Part shown: one piece after another, positions 36,301 through 45,066 of the stretch
How positions within the stretch are numbered: the first letter of the stretch is position 1
How the letters are laid out: each line of letters opens with the position of its first letter
Assembly: GCF_048269205.1 (NCBI RefSeq)
Contig: NZ_JBLXJC010000001.1
Coordinates: forward strand, 434,001-498,000
DNA from: Emcibacter sp048269205
GTDB taxonomy: Bacteria > Pseudomonadota > Alphaproteobacteria > Sphingomonadales > Emcibacteraceae
Direction: 5' to 3'
Length of the DNA: 64,000 nucleotides
Notes under the pieces: generated by a model
Told to the model about the DNA's origin: nothing
Seen by the model: only the letters and a program-made list of their open reading frames with translations
The model's database searches: none
Position numbers and translations under genes: made by a program

Positions 36301-37829
36301 TATCTGGGGCCCTTGAAGTTGGTTTTGCGGACGTCCGTTTCCTCGCCGTTCACATCATGAACCTCGAAAGCGATGTCGGTGCTGGGTCCGGCCAGGGATT
36401 TCCGGTGTGCGGCGACATAGACCTTTACGGATCTCAGCCGGTCCCGTTCCACATGAACGACGGGAAGTCCGCCCTCGGTGATATCTGTCACACCTTCCAC
36501 CCGGATTTCGTAATCGTCAAGGCCCAGGACTTTGACCGAGAAGTCTCTGTCCAAACGGGATTTGTTGAGGATTTTCAGGGTATAGCCGTTGCGGATATCC
36601 CCACTGGAGAGCTGGACAAAGACCGGGTTGCGGTCTCTCAGCACGTTAACTTCCAGCTCCGCCCGGGTCAGCAGGGTATAGAGCATGAAGGCGCCGACCA
36701 CCAGGATCAGCGTGCTGTAAATAATGGTCCGCGGGCGGATAATCCGGAAATGTTCCTTTTCGCCCTTGGCCCGGGCTTCGAAATTGGCCAGACTGTCATA
36801 GGCGATCAGGCCGCGCGGGCGATCAATCCTGTCCATGACCTCGTTACAGGCGTCTATACAGAGCGAACACTGGATGCATTCCAGCTGCATGCCGTCGCGG
36901 ATATCGATCCCCTGGGGGCAGACCACCACGCACTGGCGGCAGCTGATGCAATCGCCGCGGCCTTCCCAGCTTTCGCCTTTCTTGTGCGGCCCGCGTGGTT
37001 CGCCGCGGTCGTAGCGATACATGACAGCAAGGGAATCCTCGTCCAGCATCACCGACTGGATACGCGGCCAGGGACACATATAGGTACAGACCTGTTCCCG
37101 GGCGAAACCGCCCAGCAGATAGGTGGTGGAGGTAAACAACGCAATCCAGAAATAGGCGTTGGGGTCCGCCTCGAAATGGATCAGTTGCTGAAACAGGGTG
37201 GGGGCATCGGCAAAATAAAAGACCCAGGCCCCGCCTGTCGCCACACCGATCAGCAGCCAGGTGATATGTTTGGAGAGTTTTTTGCGGATTTTGCTGAAGG
37301 TCCAGGGCGCCTTGTCCAGTTTGATTCGTTCGTTGCGGTCGCCTTCAAAAAAGCGTTCCACCACCAGAAACAGGTCGACCCAGACGGTCTGCGGACAGGT
37401 ATAGCCGCACCACATGCGCCCGGCGGTACTGGTGACCAGAAACAGGCCGATGGCGGCCAGAATTAGCAGGCCGGTGAGATAGTAAACTTCCTGGGGCCAG
37501 ATTTCGATAAAAAAGAAATAGAAACGCCGCGCCGGAAAATCGATCAGGATGGCCTGGTCGGGCAGGCCCTCGCCCCTGTCCCACCGGAGCCAGGGGGCCA
37601 GGTAATAGATACCCAGGGTGACGATCATGATGGCCCATTTAATGCTGCGAAAGGTGCCACGGGCCCGTTTCGGGTAAATCTGCTCCCTTTTTTTATAGAG
37701 GGAGCGTTCTTCAGGACGGTTGACCGCTTCGACCTCTGCCCTTTCCACTTCGGGATGCGGGACGATGTTTTGGGGAGCGGGGTCCGGCAGGGGGTTGTGT
37801 CCCTCCGGATCTTGAGGCTGGTTTGCCAT
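36300..37829 (-). CDS. ccoG: cbb3 oxidase accessory ferredoxin-type protein CcoG/FixG (RdxA)
   Basis: CcoG is a polytopic membrane protein with two [4Fe-4S] clusters that reduces Cu(II) during cbb3 oxidase maturation. The 509 residues include CGYTCPQTVW and CTYMCPWPR in membrane segments, then the ferredoxin pair CISCRQCVVVCPQG and CIQCSLCIDAC near residues 295-325. A C-terminal Ig-like IG_CcoG domain follows. It starts the ccoGHIS unit, 126 bp downstream of ccoP. Confidence 0.96.
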   Translation of the reverse strand: MANQPQDPEGHNPLPDPAPQNIVPHPEVERAEVEAVNRPEERSLYKKREQIYPKRARGTFRSIKWAIMIVTLGIYYLAPWLRWDRGEGLPDQAILIDFPARRFYFFFIEIWPQEVYYLTGLLILAAIGLFLVTSTAGRMWCGYTCPQTVWVDLFLVVERFFEGDRNERIKLDKAPWTFSKIRKKLSKHITWLLIGVATGGAWVFYFADAPTLFQQLIHFEADPNAYFWIALFTSTTYLLGGFAREQVCTYMCPWPRIQSVMLDEDSLAVMYRYDRGEPRGPHKKGESWEGRGDCISCRQCVVVCPQGIDIRDGMQLECIQCSLCIDACNEVMDRIDRPRGLIAYDSLANFEARAKGEKEHFRIIRPRTIIYSTLILVVGAFMLYTLLTRAELEVNVLRDRNPVFVQLSSGDIRNGYTLKILNKSRLDRDFSVKVLGLDDYEIRVEGVTDITEGGLPVVHVERDRLRSVKVYVAAHRKSLAGPSTDIAFEVHDVNGEETDVRKTNFKGPR

Positions 37830-37867
37830 ATTACATGCCTTTGACTAGTAAATATACCCTGTTGAAG

Positions 37868-37946
37868 TCCGGGACCCATGGTGACATTGTTTGTCACTCT
37901 GAACTCAAGTTCCTCCCCGCAGAGGTGTCATCTCCCGGGTCCCGGA
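37868..37946 (-). other. Cloverleaf-like inverted-repeat element between ccoP and ccoG
   Basis: A perfect 10-bp inverted repeat, TCCGGGACCC (37868-37877) and GGGTCCCGGA (37937-37946), encloses three smaller hairpins. They are GTGACA/TGTCAC (37881-37886 with 37892-37897), GAAC/GTTC (37901-37904 with 37909-37912) and a 4-bp GAGG/TCTC stem (37922-37934). It fills the gap between the oxidase structural genes and the assembly genes. It is not a tRNA. It could stabilise the ccoNOQP mRNA end, attenuate ccoG transcription, or be a mobile palindromic repeat. Confidence 0.6.
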
Positions 37947-37955
37947 TTTTATGCT

Positions 37956-38819
37956 TTATTCGCCACCACCCAGCGAGTGGACGTACACGGCCAGGCTTTT
38001 GATTGTCGCCGGGTCAAGACGTCCCGCCCAGGTCGGCATCACGCCGCGGCGGCTGTTGGAGATGGTTTCGTAAACCGTTTTATAGTCACCGCCATACAGC
38101 CAGATGCCGTCAGTCAGGTTGGGTCCGCCCAGCTCCTGAATGCCTGAACCGTCTTCGCCGTGACAGGAAGCGCAGTTTTCCTCGAAGAGAACCGCTGCGC
38201 CTTCCGGTGCGGCAACGTCGCTGTCAGACAGCGAGATCACATAGTTGGCAAGGTCGGCAACCTGTTTCTTCTCGAGAATTTCATCCTTGAGGAAGGCGGG
38301 CATGTCGTTTATCCGGGTGTCCTCATGAACGGAACGAATGCCGACGTTAATGGTTTCATGGATGGCATCAAGCGTGCCGCCCCATAGCCAGTCGTCATCA
38401 TTCAGGTTAGGATAGCCCTTGGCGCCGGAGGCCCCGGAGCCGTGGCAGCCGGCACAGTTGTCACCGAAAGCGGCTTTGCCGCCAGCCATGGCGAATTCCA
38501 TCAGTTCCTGGGTGTTCTTGATGGTTTCAAGGTCGGCGGTCAGCAGTGTCTGGGCCCGGGTGGCGCGATCAGCCTTGATGGCTTCCACCTGGGCATCAAC
38601 AACGGCCCGCTGGCTGTAACCCAGCATCCCCTGGGTATATTCCGTAATGAGCGGCCAGGCCGGCATGGCCACCCAGTAGCCGATGGCCCAGATAATGGAG
38701 ACCAGCCAGGTCCAGATCCACCACCGCGGCAGCGGGTTGTTCAGTTCCTTGATGCCGTCCCACTCATGTCCGGTTGTTTCCACACCGCTGACATTATCGA
38801 TTTCTTTTTGAGTGCTCAT
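37956..38819 (-). CDS. ccoP: cbb3 oxidase subunit III, dihaem cytochrome c CcoP
   Basis: CcoP is the membrane-anchored c-type cytochrome that passes electrons to CcoO. The 287-residue protein has a transmembrane helix at about residues 32-55 and two haem-binding motifs, CAGCH near residue 122 and CASCH near 215, each followed by a downstream methionine region. It starts 2 bp after the ccoQ stop. Length is typical. Confidence 0.96.
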   Translation of the reverse strand: MSTQKEIDNVSGVETTGHEWDGIKELNNPLPRWWIWTWLVSIIWAIGYWVAMPAWPLITEYTQGMLGYSQRAVVDAQVEAIKADRATRAQTLLTADLETIKNTQELMEFAMAGGKAAFGDNCAGCHGSGASGAKGYPNLNDDDWLWGGTLDAIHETINVGIRSVHEDTRINDMPAFLKDEILEKKQVADLANYVISLSDSDVAAPEGAAVLFEENCASCHGEDGSGIQELGGPNLTDGIWLYGGDYKTVYETISNSRRGVMPTWAGRLDPATIKSLAVYVHSLGGGE

Positions 38820-38821
38820 GT

Positions 38822-38977
38822 CTATTCCTCATCCAGTGGTGCGTGAGAAGCTTTTTCGAACTTGTCCCTGTTTTTGGGCCACAGCGCGTACGCCACTGCC
38901 CCCACAAACAGGACCAAAAGCAGGACCAGGCCCCAGGTCTGGGCAAAAGCCGAGACTTCGTGATGTGATAAATCCAT
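38822..38977 (-). CDS. ccoQ: cbb3 oxidase small subunit CcoQ
   Basis: This 51-residue reading frame encodes the small stabilising subunit of cbb3 oxidase. Translating the minus strand from the ATG at 38977 gives MDLSHHEVSAFAQTWG, one transmembrane helix (about residues 15-32) and the typical YALWPKNRDKFEKA tail. A GGAG Shine-Dalgarno precedes the start. It sits between ccoO and ccoP with 2-bp spacing to ccoP. It is easy to miss because of its length. Confidence 0.92.
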   Translation of the reverse strand: MDLSHHEVSAFAQTWGLVLLLVLFVGAVAYALWPKNRDKFEKASHAPLDEE

Positions 38978-38998
38978 CTTCTTTCTCCTTCACCCGGA

Positions 38999-39724
38999 TT
39001 AGCGCCGGTTGCTTTCTTCGTCATAGAGGGAGAAGTCGACAAGGGTGCCGAGCATCTGCATATAGGCAATCAGGGCGTCAAGTTCGGTGATTTTTTCCGG
39101 GTTGCCGTCAAAATCACGAACCTGTGCGCCGGGATAGCGCTCCATCAAGCCGTCGTAACCGTCGCTGTCCTCGTTCAGCTGGGCTTCCAGATCCGCCGTG
39201 GCGTTTGCCACCATGTCATCGGTATAGGGAACGCCGACCATCTGGTTGGCCTTCAGATCGGCCTCGATAGTCTGGTATCTGAGCTTGCTGGTTGCCAGGA
39301 AAGGGTACCCCGGCATGATGGATTCGGGGACAACCTGACGGGGGTCAACCATATGGGCCCGGTGCCACTCGTCGGAATATTTGTTGCCAAGACGGGCAAG
39401 GTCCGGCCCCGTACGTTTGGAGCCCCACTGGAACGGATGGTCATACATGCTTTCCGCTGCCAGTGAATAATGGCCGTAACGTTCCACTTCATCACGGGTG
39501 GAGCGGATCATCTGGGAGTGACAGGTGTAGCAGCCTTCCCGGATGTAGATATTCCGTCCGGCCAGCTCCAGCGGCGTATAGGGACGCATGCCCTTTACTT
39601 TTTCGATGGTGCTGTCCAAATAGAACAGGGGTGCGATCTCGATGATGCCGCCGATGGAGACGACAATCAGGATACCGATGACCAGAAGAATGGAGTTCTT
39701 CTCAAAGATTTCATGTTTAAACAT
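38999..39724 (-). CDS. ccoO: cbb3 oxidase subunit II, monohaem cytochrome c CcoO
   Basis: CcoO is the membrane-bound monohaem cytochrome c of cbb3 oxidase. The 241-residue protein has an N-terminal helix (about residues 11-32), the haem motif CYTCHSQMIRS near residue 68 and the conserved SIMPGYPFL with the axial methionine near 135. The C-terminal LDALIAYMQMLGT is a family signature. It follows ccoN by 14 bp. Confidence 0.96.
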   Translation of the reverse strand: MFKHEIFEKNSILLVIGILIVVSIGGIIEIAPLFYLDSTIEKVKGMRPYTPLELAGRNIYIREGCYTCHSQMIRSTRDEVERYGHYSLAAESMYDHPFQWGSKRTGPDLARLGNKYSDEWHRAHMVDPRQVVPESIMPGYPFLATSKLRYQTIEADLKANQMVGVPYTDDMVANATADLEAQLNEDSDGYDGLMERYPGAQVRDFDGNPEKITELDALIAYMQMLGTLVDFSLYDEESNRR

Positions 39725-39738
39725 AGGTCCATTCCTCC

Positions 39739-41397
<1,659 letters not shown>

Positions 41398-41766
41398 GTA
41401 CAAACCTGTCTTTTTAGAGAATTAAAATTCGCATAGCGTGCTGTACCATTCGACCCGCCACCGACCTTCGGTGCAGGATCATCAGCACTCGGATAGGACA
41501 TTCGTCCTTTTACTTCATTGATTTGAGTCAAAAACAGGGCGAGGAAAGCGAAAAAACGGTCCAAGTGACTGTTTTTCAAATGGGAAACGGACAATGTGTC
41601 TATAATAGCCAAACCCCTGTCCCCTCAGATGTCAAAGTTTATTATGTACTGTTATTTCTGTACTGGCAGGATCGAGTTGCCCGCATAATAATCTACAGCT
41701 ATCATATGCCAAATATGAGTATAACTGCAAGTAATCTAATGTAAATCATTCGGGGATTTCAGAATT
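41398..41766. other. Intergenic control region between ccoN and the dipeptidase gene
   Basis: This 369-base stretch separates divergent genes. It contains the FNR/FixK-type box described separately and a small perfect hairpin CACCGA-CCT-TCGGTG (41459-41473) that would lie in the ccoN leader. It also has an AT-rich half nearer the dipeptidase. No ORF with a credible ribosome site is seen. Confidence 0.55.
41518..41531 (-). promoter_or_regulatory. FNR/FixK-type operator upstream of ccoNOQP
   Basis: TTGAT-TTGA-GTCAA matches the TTGAT-N4-ATCAA consensus of Crp/Fnr-family oxygen regulators at nine of ten positions. cbb3 operons are commonly switched on by FixK, FnrL or ANR at low oxygen. The box centre is 127 bp from the ccoN start, so the transcript would have a leader of about 85 bases if the regulator binds at -41.5. 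Confidence 0.65.
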
Positions 41767-43047
41767 ATGACTGAAAATCAGAGGTGTTCCACGGGAAAAC
41801 GTTTTTATTGCGGCCTGACTGCGGCGCTGTTCATGGGAATGGCCGTGGTTTGTGCTCAGCCGGCGGGGGCAACTTCAAGGTTATTGACGCCCGAAGTGTT
41901 AACACATCACAAGATGTTCACCATAGACAGTCATGTGGATATCCCTCTCAATTATACCGAAACGCCGGAAACCGATCCCGGTAAGGCCACAGAGATGCAG
42001 GTGGATCTGGGCAAGATGGAAAAAGGCGGTCTCGATGGCGGGTTCTTTATCGTCTATGTGGGGCAGACCGAAAGAACGCCTGAGAATTACGCAAAGGCGA
42101 AACAGGATGCGCTGAGGAAGTTTTCCCTGATTCACCGTATGACCGACGAGCTGTATCGCGACCGTATCGGTCTGGCCTATCACCCGGATGAAGCTGAGAA
42201 AATCCATGCCGCCGGTCGCAAGGTGGCCATGATCGGCATCGAGAACGGTTTTGTGATCGGCAAGGATATCTCCCTCCTGAAAAAATATTATGACCTGGGC
42301 GGTCGCTATATGACCCTGGCCCACATGGGGCACAATGATATCTGTGATACTTCCACACCGAGCGAGGAACTGGGCGACGGTGAAGAGGAGCACGGCGGTC
42401 TCAGCGATTTTGGCCGCAAGGTGGTTGATGAAATGAACCGGCTCGGCATGATGGTGGATATATCCCACATTTCCGAGAAATCCATGCGCCAGGCGGTGGA
42501 ATATTCAAAAGCGCCGGTGATTGCTTCCCATTCCAGCGTGCGGGCTCTGGCGGATCACCCCCGTAACCTGACCGACGACCAGATGCGTTTGCTGGCAAAG
42601 CATGGCGGGGTGGCACAGATCGTCGCGCTCAGCGCCTATATCAAGGTGGATCCCGCCCGCAAGGCAGCCTATGACGTGCTCGAGGAAAGGGTTGCTGAAA
42701 TCTACCGTGGCCAGGGACTGGACGAAGATCAGCTTTATGAAACGCCTGAAATGAAACAGGGTCTGGAACAACTGGACCGGGATTATCCTCCTGCCACAGT
42801 GAAAGAGTTCGTCGATCACATTGATCACGCTGTGAAGGTTATGGGCGTTGATCATGTGGGAATCAGTTCCGATTTCGGTGGCGGTGGCGGAATCATCGGC
42901 TGGAATAATGCTGCAGAGACCACAAACGTAACCCGGGAGCTTCTGTCCCGAGGCTACAGTGAGGAAGATGTCGCCAAAATCTGGAGCGGCAACCTGCTCA
43001 GGGTCTGGCGCCAGGTCGAGGATGTGGCAAAAACCCTAAACCCGTAA
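41767..43047 (+). CDS. Membrane dipeptidase (M19 family), secreted
   Basis: This 426-residue binuclear zinc peptidase of the renal dipeptidase family should cleave dipeptides, possibly D-amino-acid ones. It has a signal-like N-terminus with a hydrophobic stretch at about residues 15-35, so it is exported. Zinc ligands are visible in DSHVDIP (near residue 58), the bridging glutamate in IGIENGF, and histidines in VDISHISE and ASHSSVRAL. HMGHNDICDT is also typical. It is divergent from ccoN; no functional link to the oxidase is apparent. Confidence 0.93.
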   Translation: MTENQRCSTGKRFYCGLTAALFMGMAVVCAQPAGATSRLLTPEVLTHHKMFTIDSHVDIPLNYTETPETDPGKATEMQVDLGKMEKGGLDGGFFIVYVGQTERTPENYAKAKQDALRKFSLIHRMTDELYRDRIGLAYHPDEAEKIHAAGRKVAMIGIENGFVIGKDISLLKKYYDLGGRYMTLAHMGHNDICDTSTPSEELGDGEEEHGGLSDFGRKVVDEMNRLGMMVDISHISEKSMRQAVEYSKAPVIASHSSVRALADHPRNLTDDQMRLLAKHGGVAQIVALSAYIKVDPARKAAYDVLEERVAEIYRGQGLDEDQLYETPEMKQGLEQLDRDYPPATVKEFVDHIDHAVKVMGVDHVGISSDFGGGGGIIGWNNAAETTNVTRELLSRGYSEEDVAKIWSGNLLRVWRQVEDVAKTLNP

Positions 43048-43238
43048 GCCCGGACGACAATTCCTGTCACAGCTGTCTTAATACCGCCCCAATCATTCAA
43101 TAGAAATGACGTTCGCACGGCCTGTTTTCCGTGAGTCGGGATATCTGCCGTATTTTTGTAAAATTTTACCCATTTGTTTACGACCTTTTTAGATATTTTG
43201 TTTAAAGTTGAATATTCCAGACGAGTTGAGTTTCAAAG

Positions 43239-43333
43239 TCTCTGGTGACAAGGGCAAACCGTCGGTAACGGCGGGACGCAAAACCACTGGTCCCCCTAAA
43301 TGCTTCGGGGATGGCAGGGTTACCGCAAGGAGA
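43239..43333 (+). promoter_or_regulatory. Class-I cyclic-di-GMP riboswitch (GEMM-I)
   Basis: The conserved GEMM-I core is present in order. ACAAGGGCAAACC (43248-43260) leads into a GTC-GGTAAC-GGC hairpin with a GNRA-type loop. GGGACGCAAAACC and ACTGG follow, then a CCCC/GGGG second stem (about 43292-43310) and ATGGCAGGGTTACCG as the 3' receptor strand. The Shine-Dalgarno GGAG (43329-43332) begins four bases after the aptamer. Bases TCTC (43239-43242) could pair with GAGA (43330-43333), suggesting ligand-controlled access to the ribosome site. The next gene is a 57-residue ORF. Confidence 0.85.
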
Positions 43334-43341
43334 AATTTAGG

Positions 43342-43515
43342 ATGGCACGCAGTAAGATGACTACAGAATTTTCCGCAAAAGACGATTTCGAATACAAGCA
43401 GGAACTGGCTTACCAGATGGTGAAAAGGTTCGGTCTCGCCGCGGCCCGGCAGACCTGCATTGAAAACAGATGGCACGGTGTGCTCGAAGCCGTGAATGCT
43501 GTCCGCACTCACTAA
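43342..43515 (+). CDS. 57-residue protein controlled by the c-di-GMP riboswitch, unknown function
   Basis: I do not recognise this small protein. It starts MARSKMTTEFSAKDDFEYKQ and continues with a helical, mildly basic stretch (ELAYQMVKRFGLAAARQTC) ending in WHGVLEAVNAVRTH. It has one cysteine, no signal peptide and no membrane segment, so it is probably cytosolic. The ATG has GGAG nine bases upstream, right after the riboswitch. A strong terminator lies about 100 bases after its stop, making this a one-gene riboswitch unit. It may act on motility or biofilm, by association with c-di-GMP only. Confidence 0.75.
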   Translation: MARSKMTTEFSAKDDFEYKQELAYQMVKRFGLAAARQTCIENRWHGVLEAVNAVRTH

Positions 43516-43616
43516 TAGACTTGCCCGTTCGTTGGGCAATTCCGGCGGTTGATGCATATATTTGAGTCCGGCATTGAGTCTGGCCCGGTCGTGCCGGTCG
43601 TCGGTCGGCGTGACAG

Positions 43617-43655
43617 AAAGCAGCACAGTTAAAGGGTGCTGCTTTTATTTTTTTT
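43617..43655 (+). terminator. Intrinsic terminator of the riboswitch-small ORF unit
   Basis: AAAGCAGCAC (43617-43626) pairs with GTGCTGCTTT (43636-43645) around a 9-base loop, followed by TATTTTTTTT. It ends the transcript that starts at the GEMM riboswitch. Confidence 0.85.
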
Positions 43656-44131
43656 CCGCCGACTGAAATTCTCCGCATGATTCTTTCGCCGGTCCCCGGT
43701 GTAATTTAATATTTATTTCATTAAACGTGGCTGGCTGGACTGGCGGCAGTGTTGTTCGGAGGCATTTTTTTCCTTGCACCCGGCCTGTGCGGTGCTGATT
43801 TTTGATTGGGCTAACACACTGATAAACTGTAGGTATTACACACTTTTTAGAACTTCCGGCAGAGGCGTATCACGGTTTCAAAATTATAAAATATAGTTTT
43901 TTTTGGATTTGCCATGAAGCAGGTCTTGAAAAGCATGCAGTTTTTGGGATAGTGTGACGCACTGTCTGTGAGGTGTGAGCCCGGTTCGCCGGGCCAAATA
44001 AAGAAAATGCGGATAATAAAACCGAAAAGGAAAACCGCATTCTAACGGATTAAAACTTTTAGGACTCTTTCTGTCCAAAGCCATTTTGGCAGGAAGAGCG
44101 CTTAATTAGGATTGTGTACAAGGGGACGAGT
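43656..44131 (+). other. Long structured leader region upstream of the TonB/ExbBD operon
   Basis: This 476-base AT-rich stretch holds no long ORF. Structures visible by eye include a very stable GCCCGG-TTCG-CCGGGC hairpin (43979-43994) and AATGCGG/CCGCATT arms at 44006-44012 and 44035-44041. Together they suggest a structured 5' leader or small RNA before the operon. Promoter boxes could not be chosen with confidence. Confidence 0.5.
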
Positions 44132-44272
44132 ATGAAGAAATCAGACCTGGAACTGCGGGACAACTTTGTGTGTTTTTCTCGCCAGGGCAGTTTCCGACAT
44201 CATACAAATTCTCCGAATACATATTATGCCATATTGGATGGTTCAATTTTTACAACCCATAAAAAGCTGTAG
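44132..44272 (+). CDS. Possible 46-residue leader ORF of the TonB/ExbBD operon
   Basis: An ATG at 44132 with AAGGGGACGAG just upstream opens a 46-codon frame starting MKKSDLELRDNF and ending THKKL. Its stop (44270-44272) runs straight into the GGAAG ribosome site of the DUF3450 gene, 8 bases before that ATG. That arrangement would couple translation. I do not recognise the protein. It could be a regulatory leader peptide or chance. Confidence 0.35.
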   Translation: MKKSDLELRDNFVCFSRQGSFRHHTNSPNTYYAILDGSIFTTHKKL

Positions 44273-44280
44273 GAAGACGC

Positions 44281-45066
44281 ATGATTAAGCACCGAGTAAG
44301 AACTGCTGTTCTTTCCGCCGTTGCTGCTGGGGCCCTTGTTCTGGGCGCTGGCGTAGCGGGTGCAACTGGTTTGCAGGATGTCCTCAATGAAGGCGAAGCT
44401 GCGAACAAGATTGCACAGGAGTCACAAAAACGCATCGACGGCATCGTTGAAGAAACTGACAAAATCACTGCCCAATACAAGGCTGTGATCAAAACTGTTG
44501 AAGGTCTGAAAATCTACAATGCCCAGCTGCAGCGTCAGATTGACAACCAGAAAGCAATGATGGTGGATCTGAACGAATCCATCAAGCAGGTTACCTATGT
44601 GAAGCGTCAGATTACGCCGACTATGGTAAAAATGGTTGATGCCCTCGAGCAGTTTGTCACACATGACATTCCTTTCCAGAAGGAAACCCGTCTGGAAGCT
44701 GTCGAAAAGCTGAAAGCTCTGATGGACGATCCTTCTGTGGACGCTTCCGAGAAGTTCCGCAGCGTGTTTGAAGCTTATCAGATCGAGAGTGATTATGGCC
44801 GCGCCCTGGTTTCCTATACGGATTCCATCGAAATTGACGGAACCTCACGTGAAGTTGAGTTCCTGCAGATTGGTCGCGTAGCCCTGGTTTACCAGACTAA
44901 AGACGGAAGTATTTCCGGCGCCTGGAACAAGAATACGGGTGAGTTCGAGATTCTCTCTGACTCCTACAATTCTTCCGTTACCCAGGCTCTGAAAGTGGCA
45001 AACAAACAGGCTGCTGCTGACAGGCTTCTGAAACTTCCCATTCTGGCACCGGAGCAGGCACAATGA
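44281..45066 (+). CDS. DUF3450 periplasmic coiled-coil protein of the TonB system
   Basis: This 261-residue protein has a signal peptide (about residues 1-29, ending VAGATG) and long helices around residues 30-115 (coiled-coil-like), then a smaller C-terminal domain containing VEFLQIGRVALVYQTKDG. That is the DUF3450 layout. Such genes head TonB2-type operons in Vibrio, Shewanella and alphaproteobacteria. Its exact function is not established; a periplasmic role with the following ExbB-like protein is inferred. Stop overlaps the next ATG by 4 bp. Confidence 0.88.
   Translation: MIKHRVRTAVLSAVAAGALVLGAGVAGATGLQDVLNEGEAANKIAQESQKRIDGIVEETDKITAQYKAVIKTVEGLKIYNAQLQRQIDNQKAMMVDLNESIKQVTYVKRQITPTMVKMVDALEQFVTHDIPFQKETRLEAVEKLKALMDDPSVDASEKFRSVFEAYQIESDYGRALVSYTDSIEIDGTSREVEFLQIGRVALVYQTKDGSISGAWNKNTGEFEILSDSYNSSVTQALKVANKQAAADRLLKLPILAPEQAQ

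Noticed and set aside
37868..37946. tRNA or tmRNA interpretation of the ccoP-ccoG cloverleaf-like element
   Set aside because: There is no T-loop TTCGA, no 7-bp acceptor with CCA, and loop sizes do not fit; it is left as a structured element of unknown kind.
41459..41473. CACCGA-CCT-TCGGTG hairpin as a riboswitch in the ccoN leader
   Set aside because: It is a single short stem without conserved riboswitch core sequence.
42047..42358. Minus-strand frame with several cysteines and histidines opposite the dipeptidase
   Set aside because: The metal-rich look comes from the antisense of zinc-ligand codons in the M19 enzyme; no start signal is present.
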